DNA from: Methanosarcina barkeri str. Wiesmoor
GTDB taxonomy: Archaea; Halobacteriota; Methanosarcinia; Methanosarcinales; Methanosarcinaceae
Assembly (NCBI RefSeq): GCF_000969985.1
Contig: NZ_CP009526.1
Span: 1,054,001-1,118,000 of the forward strand
DNA length: 64,000 nucleotides
Direction of reading: 5' to 3'
Part shown: positions 57,421 through 64,000 of the stretch, one piece after another
How the letters are laid out: each line of letters opens with the position of its first letter
Numbering within the stretch: the stretch's first letter is position 1
Program-made: the position numbers and the translations under genes
The notes under the pieces: model-generated
What the model was told of the DNA's origin: nothing
The model's database searches: none
Seen by the model: only the letters and a program-made list of their open reading frames with translations

Positions 57421-57619
57421 AAGTGAACCCTCGACTCTTCGTATTTCTCTTTGAATCTCTAAACCATAGTTTCCTTTTATAGAGACAGTAACTCGGATCG
57501 GAAACCGAGGTCAAAATTTCAATCACTTATGTTAAGGAAACCTTGTTAAAGGATACTTAATCATCTGTCTCCAAGTAACTGGGCGGGCGTCCCGAAGCAT
57601 ACTCCATCCTTTTCAAGCT

Positions 57620-57725
57620 GTCCGACAATTACCTTTAGTAATAAAATAATTCCTTTTTTTTTGATTCAAAGGTCTTATTTGCTTTCTTTTTAGCACTTTT
57701 TTATTACTAGTAATAATTGTCGGAC
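57620..57725. mobile_element. 106-bp palindromic MITE-like element
   Basis: The two 27-base ends (57620-57646 and 57699-57725) are inverted repeats: GTCCGACAATTA with AGTAATAAAA on one side and the reverse complement on the other, with about four mismatches in the middle. The 52-base centre is AT-rich. No clear target duplication, so this could also be an excised remnant. Confidence 0.5.
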
Positions 57726-57827
57726 AACTCCTTTATTTATATATTTAATGCAATATATTAAGTGATAAAGATAAATAAATATGTTCAATAGCTAAAACCA
57801 AAAAAATGTAGCAATGAGGTATTCAAA

Positions 57828-58016
57828 ATGACTAGTCATGATTTAAAAGGAAAAATTATGTTTACTATATGCATATTTTTAATGATTATTTTTAACTATT
57901 ATTATATGAATCCCAATAACAATTGTGCTCCTTGTGCATTATGGCTAGGTTTTTTAATGGGGATTTTTGTAGTTCTTTCTCATGTTTACAGGATAACAGG
58001 TAAATTCAAAATTTGA
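57828..58016 (+). CDS. Small membrane protein of 62 residues
   Basis: Two hydrophobic segments (IMFTICIFLMIIFNYYYM and LWLGFLMGIFVVLSHVY) flank a short loop with NNNCAPC, a CxxC pair. GAGGT lies eight bases before the ATG. No family recognised. Possible roles are too open to name; the good ribosome site and topology support a real gene. Confidence 0.55.
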   Translation: MTSHDLKGKIMFTICIFLMIIFNYYYMNPNNNCAPCALWLGFLMGIFVVLSHVYRITGKFKI

Positions 58017-58049
58017 ACTTCATTAGTACATAGGCAGAAAAAAACTGTA

Positions 58050-58410
58050 AATTTGATTTTTTTAATATTTGTAACTCGTATAAAGGGTAATATGCAGCTT
58101 TATTTTTATAGCTGCATTTTCATAAAACAAACGTAGGCTGAGAGGGTATTTTTGTAACTTACAGCATTTTCTGGCTTGAATAGACTACTACCATCCACTC
58201 CTACGGCTCTCCGGCAATTTAACTGTTACAGCTTTGCCATCGCATAGTCTGGCAATTTTCTACGAGCTTACGATCTGTAGAGAGCAGAGGGATATTTGGT
58301 TCTTGGCCTATAAATTAGTGTTGTGGGGGCTCAGAGAAGTGTATTTGAATGTCGGAATTGATGTTGCTAAGAATGTACATGAAGCCTGTATATTGACTGA
58401 AAGTGCAGGT
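58050..58410 (+). mobile_element. Left-end fragment of an IS110-family element
   Basis: 58337-58409 encodes VYLNVGIDVAKNVHEACILT and ESAG, the N-terminus of IS110-type (RuvC-like DEDD) transposases with the first catalytic Asp in GIDVAK. The frame then runs into the GyrI pseudogene, so the rest of the transposase is gone. The non-coding DNA before it may be the element's left end, which in IS110 elements holds the guide (bridge) RNA region. The left boundary is a guess. Confidence 0.5.
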
Positions 58411-58790
58411 AGTTTTTTCTTTTTTTCGACTTCCTGTATGGTCTTTTTTATCATGTCTTTAGTGATGAAGTCAGGCTGTCTTATCATTGCAGTCCATTTC
58501 CAGCCACTTTTATCTTGAATATTGAAATCTGCCAGATTTTCAACCCACCAGAATCCTTCAAGAGGCATTACCACATAATCATGCGAGTTCTCTTTTTTAG
58601 TGATAAATTTAACTTTATAAGATACTGAAAACAACGTTTATATGGAATCCTGATATTCCTGTGAGGTATTAGGGTCGCCTTTGCCGTCTATCATTAGAAA
58701 ATTCATTTCAGGAACGTCTACGATTGATACTTCTTTTGCGGATGGATTGTACATTTCTTTATTCTCTTTTTTTAAATCTACTTTCGGCAT
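58398..58790 (-). pseudogene. Decayed GyrI-like gene, copy B
   Basis: Starts MPKVDLKKENKEMYNPSAKE and runs to GKGDPNTSQEYQDSI, then a TAA where copy A has GAA (Glu). It continues in the same frame through SYKVKFITKKENSHDYVVMP, LEGFWWVENLADFNI and GWKWTAMIRQPDFITKDM to KKKKLPALS. It then breaks off into the antisense of the IS110 fragment. So one nonsense change and loss of the C-terminal half. The GyrI-like family is recognised by DYVVxPLEGFWW. Confidence 0.75.
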
Positions 58791-59369
58791 TTTAGATCAC
58801 TCCTGATTTTTAACCGCGCTATATTCAAATTAGTCAAAAACAGGCAGTTATTATTGGTTTTTCTTTCTGTGTTTTTCGTAATAATCAGTTGATATGTCTA
58901 GAGATTTGTAGAGACTTGCGGTTTAATATTTCTTTAACACTAATACTCAGGCACGTCAAATTTTCATCCATGCCAGATATTTGAATATCCTGGATAATAA
59001 GATGGAGATCAAATGGAAATTTATGCTAAAAAGAAGATTAAAAGTCTCACCTATAAATTTAGTTCATAACTGTAGTAGAAAGTAGTAGAAAAGACACTTT
59101 ACACTAAATTAGAAACTTTCAGCTGGTGTCCACATGTACATAATTTCTCTCAAATACGATTATTTAGAAAGCTTTAAGATTCGAAAATACATATTTTTAA
59201 TTGCTGTTTGAGGTACTGTCCCTGAAAAATCAGGATTGAAGAGGTCCTGACTGAACTCAGGAAGATATGTCCGCATTTTTATTAATGTCATAATTGTTTT
59301 GATTATCAAATCTAAAGCCCAGTGTGACGAGGTTCATTGCCCCACCTATCGTACAAAGGAGTTACAATC
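58791..59369. other. Non-coding gap
   Basis: AT-rich, no supported gene or structured repeat. The last 20 bases hold the ribosome site of the next gene. Confidence 0.5.
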
Positions 59370-59663
59370 ATGCGTGACGCGAAACTGATCCGAGTACTTG
59401 CAGAATATCTTGCAAAATGCACAGAAATCCATGCAAGGAACGAATCGATACCTGCAGAGAGTCTGGAAAAGTTTATGATCGATATCGTAAGCTGTCTGGA
59501 GGTCGGGGGCATTGGTGATGTCGGAAAAGAGCTGGTTCCACTCAAAAAAGCACGTGCAACCATCAGGCTTGCAAGGCGCGAATTTGAGTGGCAGTGCGAC
59601 AATATAGATAATCCTGAAGACTGGGAAACCTGCCTGCGGAATGCAGTCTCAGGAAATGTATAA
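59370..59663 (+). CDS. Small hypothetical protein, helical
   Basis: 97 residues, MRDAKLIRVLAEYLAKCTEI to CLRNAVSGNV. Predominantly helical with conserved-looking charged residues and three cysteines, no known motif. ATG 59370 is placed after GGAGTT; an in-frame ATG at 59337 lacks a site. Not part of an operon. GC content is above that of its surroundings and codon use is regular, which argues for a real gene. Confidence 0.65.
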   Translation: MRDAKLIRVLAEYLAKCTEIHARNESIPAESLEKFMIDIVSCLEVGGIGDVGKELVPLKKARATIRLARREFEWQCDNIDNPEDWETCLRNAVSGNV

Positions 59664-60093
59664 TTTTTAAAGTTTTCCCTGAAATTCGTGGAATTTCGGG
59701 AATATTTCAGGCTTTATCCCTGCAAAACGAGGATTTAAAGGATCTTCACATCTCTCCGGGAATTATCTCAGCTTAAACTCTACAGGCACGTTTCGCAGGC
59801 ATTCTTGAGTTCAAAACTGTACCTGTTAAAAACATGGGTCAAAATATGGGTCAAAACATGAATTAAAGCGGGGATTAAAAATAGGAATTAAGGACAACCT
59901 TTGAGATTATTTATGAAAAGCTGGGGATAATCTAATAATAAGAGACTAAAACAGATTATTCATGAAAAATTGTAAAAATTGGATTGTGGGAGTAATTTCC
60001 TGTGACATCGTAATCAAGAGGAAGGCTCTCAAATCCGATTAAACAAGTAAGTGTGCGCATTTTTCAGATTTGTCCAAAGACCCTCACTAATTT
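59664..60093. other. Non-coding gap
   Basis: Nothing firm. Two short repeats of AACATGGGTCAAA-like sequence occur near 59830-59860. Confidence 0.45.
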
Positions 60094-60503
60094 TTAGCCT
60101 TGAGTAATTCTGGAAACAGAAGAGGCTGAGATTCTCTCTACTCCTAAAGCAGTCATGACCTTTTCCACCCGTAGGTGGAAACACCTTGGAAGTAAGATTC
60201 CGCTACAGCAGCTAATATGGACTTTTCAACCCTGGAATACTTTTCAAATACCTGAGTTTCAAAAGGAAATTCACGGAACTGAGGCTTTAACAATTCAAGT
60301 TCTCCATATTTGGTAAGGAGAGTGCGGGGTTTGTAGCCGTTTCTACTGGCTTTTCGTGAATCAGTACGCTCATAACGTTGTGCACAAGATTGGAGGAGGG
60401 CTTCCTCCTCCATAACAAGATTTAAAAACCAGGTAATTAGCTGACGAATTCCATCTTCCTGATCGACAAGATGATCTTTTATGAATGAGAATAGATTAAC
60501 CAT
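60094..60503 (-). pseudogene. N-terminal fragment of an IS256-family transposase
   Basis: Reads RNGYKPRTLLTKYGELELLK, PQFREFPFETQVFEKYSRVE and KSILAAVAESYFQGVST, typical of IS256/Mutator-type transposases. A frameshift follows; the next frame gives RVEKVMTALGVERISASSVS and ends. The DDE catalytic part is absent. Starts at ATG 60503, inside a hairpin. Confidence 0.8.
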
Positions 60504-60553
60504 TGACTCTACATCCTATTTTTTGTGGTGAAGAAAAAGGATATAGAGTCAAT
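60502..60553. repeat. 16-bp inverted repeat over the IS256 fragment start
   Basis: ATTGACTCTACATCCT (60502-60517) pairs with AGGATATAGAGTCAAT (60538-60553) at 15 of 16 positions. It may include the terminal repeat of the IS256 element or be a folded leader. Confidence 0.55.
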
Positions 60554-60583
60554 CATATTTTCCAGAACTTTCGCTACACTGCC

Positions 60584-60642
60584 TTATTGTTTTGTTTATT
60601 GTTTTGTTTCTCGTTTCGTTTATTGTTTTGTTTATTGTTTTG
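60584..60642. repeat. Five 12-bp repeats at the end of the ABC ATPase gene
   Basis: TTTATTGTTTTG is repeated five times (the middle copy reads TTTCTCGTTTCG). The last unit supplies the stop codon and final residues (AKQ) of the minus-strand gene at 60632. Confidence 0.85.
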
Positions 60643-61318
60643 CTTGAGGAGTGATTCTGGAAGTTCCCCTTAACCTGGTTTCAAGATCTATTGTCTCCAT
60701 CCAGTCGCGTTCCCATTCTCTATCATGGGAAACGATCAAGAGGGTCCAGTCTTCTCGGGCAAGGAAATAATCTGCAATTTTCTTTTTTAATTTCGCGTCA
60801 AGAGCGGAAGTGACTTCGTCAAGCAGGTATATGTTCCTGTTAAGGAGAAGGGCAATGAGGATTCCTATTCGCTGCTTTTCTCCGCCCGAAAGCTCTTGAA
60901 AATTCTTCTCAAGAATATCGTCCTCCAGCTCTAGCTCCCTCATAAAAGCCCTCAGTTTTTCATGGTCTAGTTTTTCTTTATTTGCCCTGTAAGAGAAGAT
61001 CTCATCTAAGAGGCTTTTGACTTTCCCTTCTCCAAGGTCAGTATCCTGTATTATATAAGCAATTTCCTTTCGGGCTTCCCAGCAGATTTTTGAATCAATT
61101 ATCCGGTTTTTGAAATAGATGGTGCCTTCCGAAGGCTTTGTAAAACCAAGCAGTATTTTTAAGAGGGTGGTTTTTCCTGTTCCGGACTTTCCCCGCAGGA
61201 GAATTTTTTGGTTTTTCTTTACGGTCAAGTTGAAGCCTGAGAGTACCTGTCTGTTCTCAAAAGAAATCCCTATGTTTTCGTATTTTATCAGTTCGTTATT
61301 TAACGGTTCAGCAGACAT
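60632..61318 (-). CDS. ABC ATPase, YbbL/FetA-like
   Basis: 228 residues. Walker A GKSGTGKTT, signature LSGGEKQRIG and Walker B IYLLDEVTSALD are intact, and the H-loop is in VSHDREW. Sequence style matches the ATPases that pair with YbbM/FetB permeases (iron or metal homeostasis). No permease gene adjoins it; transposase debris lies directly downstream, so the partner may have been lost or moved. The tail after ETRLRG runs into 12-bp repeats, hinting at a new C-terminus. Confidence 0.8.
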   Translation of the reverse strand: MSAEPLNNELIKYENIGISFENRQVLSGFNLTVKKNQKILLRGKSGTGKTTLLKILLGFTKPSEGTIYFKNRIIDSKICWEARKEIAYIIQDTDLGEGKVKSLLDEIFSYRANKEKLDHEKLRAFMRELELEDDILEKNFQELSGGEKQRIGILIALLLNRNIYLLDEVTSALDAKLKKKIADYFLAREDWTLLIVSHDREWERDWMETIDLETRLRGTSRITPQAKQ

Positions 61319-61550
61319 GTTCTTAAGATCTTACAATGAGGGTATTAATATTACCTGATTATATTCTAGCCAGATGCTCTCGAGTATTTAATGCGAACTT
61401 TATCCAAAAACAAGTAAAGAGAAAGTTTATCATATACTATGTGTTTTCAAGTAATCCAATATCAGCTCAAAAATAATCTGGAATTGATAATTTTCAAAGA
61501 GATAGTTCTCAAAGATATGAACTATCATACCTTTTCATGAGGGAAATCGA

Positions 61551-62504
61551 ATGGATTGTAATACTCCAAACAAAAAACTTTCGACCCCAATCAAAGCTGC
61601 AAAGATCAACCCCAACATGAGCGTTGACGATCTTGTCAGGGAATACAGAGGCTGTGCCTTTGGAGCAGGCAGGCTGGCTGAGGCCGTAGAAATCTATTAT
61701 GAAATGCTTGCTTCCAAAAAAACTACGAAATTTTTCGGGCTTGCAGGTGCCATGACTCCTGCAGGCATGAGAAATGTTGTTGCGGATTTAATACGCGACG
61801 GCTACATCGATGTGCTTGTCACGACCGGAGCTAATATGGTGCACGACACTGTCGAAGCTCTGGGACTTCACCATTATAAAGGCACAGACTGTACAAACGA
61901 TATCCAGTTACGGAATGAATGCATTGACAGGATTTATGATGTTTATCTTCCCGATCAGCATTTTGCAAACCTTGAAGAATTTCTACAGGGTGTCTATGCC
62001 GGACTTCCTCAGGAAAAACTCTCGATCCGGCAGGTGCTTACTGAGATCGGGAAAAACCTTGATGATGATTCCTCTATCCTGAAAACCGCAGCAGAAATGG
62101 GTGTGCCAGTTTATTGTCCTGCCCTTCAGGACTCGGTAATAGGGCTTCAGGCCTGGCTATATAAAGAAGGAAACCCTCTGCATGTTGATGCATTTGCTGA
62201 TATGCACGAGTTTATAGAGATTTGCTATGCGGCTGAGAGTGCAGGTGCCCTGCTCATTGGTGGAGGGGTTCCCAAGAATTATATTCTCCAGTCCATGCTT
62301 GTGACTCCCAAATCTTTTGACTATGCAATCCAATTAACAATGGATCATCCTGAGACTGGCGGCTTGAGTGGGGCAACCCTTGATGAAGCCCAGTCCTGGG
62401 GAAAAGTAGGAGAAAACGCAAAAGCCGTAACCGTGTATGCAGATGCGACTATTACTCTCCCGCTTATGGTTGCAGCTGTGCGTACACGTCTTTCAAAGAA
62501 GTAA
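61551..62504 (+). CDS. dys: Deoxyhypusine synthase
   Basis: 317 residues. It transfers the aminobutyl group of spermidine to a lysine of translation factor aIF5A. NAD-binding and active-site blocks are visible: FGLAGAMTPAGMRNVVADLI, VTTGANMVHD and, near the C-terminus, SGATLDEAQSWGKV with the candidate catalytic lysine K285. The substrate aIF5A gene is not in the window. GAGGGAAAT precedes the ATG. It is 18 bases upstream of pyrF and probably cotranscribed with it. Confidence 0.9.
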   Translation: MDCNTPNKKLSTPIKAAKINPNMSVDDLVREYRGCAFGAGRLAEAVEIYYEMLASKKTTKFFGLAGAMTPAGMRNVVADLIRDGYIDVLVTTGANMVHDTVEALGLHHYKGTDCTNDIQLRNECIDRIYDVYLPDQHFANLEEFLQGVYAGLPQEKLSIRQVLTEIGKNLDDDSSILKTAAEMGVPVYCPALQDSVIGLQAWLYKEGNPLHVDAFADMHEFIEICYAAESAGALLIGGGVPKNYILQSMLVTPKSFDYAIQLTMDHPETGGLSGATLDEAQSWGKVGENAKAVTVYADATITLPLMVAAVRTRLSKK

Positions 62505-62522
62505 TTTCAAAGAAGTGGTTTT

Positions 62523-63188
62523 ATGGAAAAGAAAAGCTGTATGATTCTCGCCCTTGATGTTTCCGACAGGGAAGAAGCGCTTAAAATTGCAGAAGACGTT
62601 TCGGAATTCGTGGACGCTATAAAGGTAGGCTATCCTCTAATACTTGCTACCGGACTTGGAATTATCAGGGAGCTTGCCGAGTTTGCTCCTATAATAGCCG
62701 ATTTCAAAGTTGCCGATATTCCAAATACCAACCGCCTTATCTGTGAGCATGTCTTTGAGGCAGGAACCGATGCAGTAATTGTTCAGGGTTTTACAGGCCG
62801 GGACAGCCTTGATGCCTGCATTGAGATTGCTTCCGAATACGGAAAAGATGTGTTCGTGGTAAGTGAAATGAGCCACCCAGGAGGAGCTGAATTCCTCCAG
62901 CCTGTCGGAGAAGCAATCGCAAGAATGGCAGCCGAAGCAGGGGCTTTTGGCCTTGTTGCACCCGCGACCAGACCGGAAAGAGTGACAACGATTAGAAAAA
63001 TTATCGGTAACAAACTTACCATCATCTCGCCTGGAGTCGGCGCTCAGGGAGGAAAAGCGTCTGATGTTATTGCCGCAGGCGCAGACTGGGTAATTGTAGG
63101 AAGAGCCATTTACAAAGCAGAGTCACCAAGAGAAGCTGCCCGCAAGATTGCTGCTGAGATTGAGGCTGAATTCGAGCAAGAAAACTGA
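62523..63188 (+). CDS. pyrF: Orotidine 5'-phosphate decarboxylase
   Basis: 221 residues. Catalytic DxKxxDI motif in [11 protein letters not shown], first strand [12 protein letters not shown], and phosphate-binding ending [10 protein letters not shown] with IVGRAIYKA. It makes UMP from OMP, the last step of pyrimidine synthesis. An ATG follows the dys gene by 18 bases. Confidence 0.96.
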   Translation: MEKKSCMILALDVSDREEALKIAEDVSEFVDAIKVGYPLILATGLGIIRELAEFAPIIADFKVADIPNTNRLICEHVFEAGTDAVIVQGFTGRDSLDACIEIASEYGKDVFVVSEMSHPGGAEFLQPVGEAIARMAAEAGAFGLVAPATRPERVTTIRKIIGNKLTIISPGVGAQGGKASDVIAAGADWVIVGRAIYKAESPREAARKIAAEIEAEFEQEN

Positions 63189-63835
63189 AAAATATTTTTT
63201 AAGACATATTTCGTATCTTCATATTTTTTTCTTTTTTTCTGAAAGATATTTCTTATATTAACTGCATGTATTATCTGAATATCAATTAGTAGTGCCTGTG
63301 ATGAAAAATTATGCTGATTTCGTGATGAGCCCTATGAGTTCTGAGGCACGAAAATTGTCCCGTATCTGATTAGGATAAAAGCTAAAACATGTATCGAAGA
63401 AGTAGCGTCTAAATCCCCTAATTCTCAAAAAAGATCAAAACATGTGTAATTATATACTAAAAATTCATAGCTATTTATGGGAATTCGCTCACCCCTATTA
63501 AATCCCACATTCCAGGCTCGGAGAGAACTTTTCCAGATAGTTACTCTCCATGACCAGCTTTTAATCTCCATTTAAAAAACGGAAACATTTTCTCGCTACT
63601 GGCATCCACTTTTGAATTTTGGTATCATCTCTTTCTGATTATTATTAGGTTGCAATCATTATTCTAACTAGTTTTCTGGATTTATTTGTTCTTTTTTCCC
63701 TTTGGTCTTCATTTTTTCACTTTCTCTCCTTTTCCTTTCATTTTAATTTTTTCATCTGATTTTTCAGGTAAGAAGATGTTTAAAGGAAGCGTTTTTAATT
63801 CAGCAGGATAAATTACTGGGACAGGTGAACTGGAT
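63189..63835. other. Gap between pyrF and the partial ATPase gene
   Basis: A T-rich stretch after pyrF (63192-63240) may end transcription. The rest has no supported gene; the last 15 bases hold GGTGAACTGG before the next ATG. Confidence 0.45.
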
Positions 63836-64000
63836 ATGAAAATAGCAGTGTGCGGAAAAGGAGGAAGCGGAAAAAGTACGATTTCGGCGCTCCTGGCAAA
63901 GGAAATGGCAAAAACTAAAAACGTGCTTGTGCTCGACATTGACGAGTCCAATTACGGTCTTCACAGCCAGCTAGGAACGGCGGCCCCTAAGGATCTTATG
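63836..64000 (+). CDS. CooC/ParA-type ATPase, 5' part only
   Basis: The first 55 residues are present and run off the window. KIAVCGKGGSGKST is a deviant Walker A of the SIMIBI class, followed by VLVLDIDESNYGLHSQLG, which resembles CooC, a nickel-insertion ATPase for carbon monoxide dehydrogenase. NifH/Mrp-like relatives cannot be excluded from this part. GGTGAAC lies seven bases before the ATG. Confidence 0.8.
   Translation, partial: MKIAVCGKGGSGKSTISALLAKEMAKTKNVLVLDIDESNYGLHSQLGTAAPKDLM

Noticed and set aside
58308-58634. 108-residue minus-strand frame as a complete GyrI-like protein
   Set aside because: It lacks the N-terminus (beyond a TAA) and its C-terminus is antisense to an IS110 transposase fragment, so it is a chimera of two relics.
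63301-63369. 22-codon frame after pyrF
   Set aside because: Has an ATG but no ribosome site, motif or context to support it.

Overview
The window is archaeal and almost certainly from a Methanosarcina species. The evidence is the S10/spc/alpha ribosomal protein clusters in archaeal gene order with archaeal-only proteins (S4e, L19e, L32e, RNase P component 1), an RpoD carrying two ferredoxin-type cluster motifs, deoxyhypusine synthase, TATA-type promoters, GGTGA/GAGGTG ribosome sites, and low-GC, repeat-rich intergenic DNA with decayed genes and insertion elements. The species cannot be fixed from sequence alone.

Layout. 0.9-4.0 kb: a Fur/PerR-type regulator, a ferritin-like gene remnant and cydAB (cytochrome bd oxidase), read as an oxygen-defence operon. 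4.2-6.8 kb: a zinc-ribbon protein, a DHH phosphoesterase and two gene remnants. 6.8-16.8 kb, minus strand: five exported, repeat-rich surface proteins built from two shared modules (A and B) plus a common C-terminal anchor. All start with TTG, one copy has lost its anchor to frameshifts, and their intergenic spacers are duplicated too. 16.8-19.2 kb: mostly non-coding DNA with one 55-codon zinc-finger gene, a decayed gene and a structured leader. 19.2-30.7 kb: an unbroken 23-gene ribosomal operon (rpl3 to rpl15). 30.85-36.9 kb: secY, adk, a wHTH regulator, an EMC3/DUF106 membrane protein, cmk and cbf5/truB, followed by tRNA-Ser(GGA).

37.7-41.6 kb holds an ABC exporter pair and a complete IS4-family (ISH8-like) element, both lying between tRNA-Ser and rps13. 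42.0-44.4 kb: rps13-rps4-rps11-rpoD, then two identical tRNA-Leu(GAG) genes. 45-49 kb is a graveyard: DUF429, Nudix, a DUF234 ATPase fragment split by a 278-bp MITE, a dead HicA toxin, and a DUF2283 gene behind a frameshifted toxin-like partner. 49.4-54.6 kb: an Mre11/SbcD-like nuclease with a 1,284-residue YhaN/Rad50-like ATPase that has a membrane hairpin. A 190-bp MITE whose ends match the IS4 element follows at 54.7 kb. 55-60.6 kb: a DUF2795 protein, an HD protein, two decayed GyrI-like copies, IS110 and IS256 fragments, and two small proteins. 60.6-64 kb: an orphan ABC ATPase, deoxyhypusine synthase, pyrF and the start of a CooC/ParA-type ATPase.

The most notable results are two non-autonomous elements with target duplications, one of which, when excised on paper, restores its host reading frame exactly, and the mosaic surface-protein array. 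I did not find a clear new defence or metabolic system.
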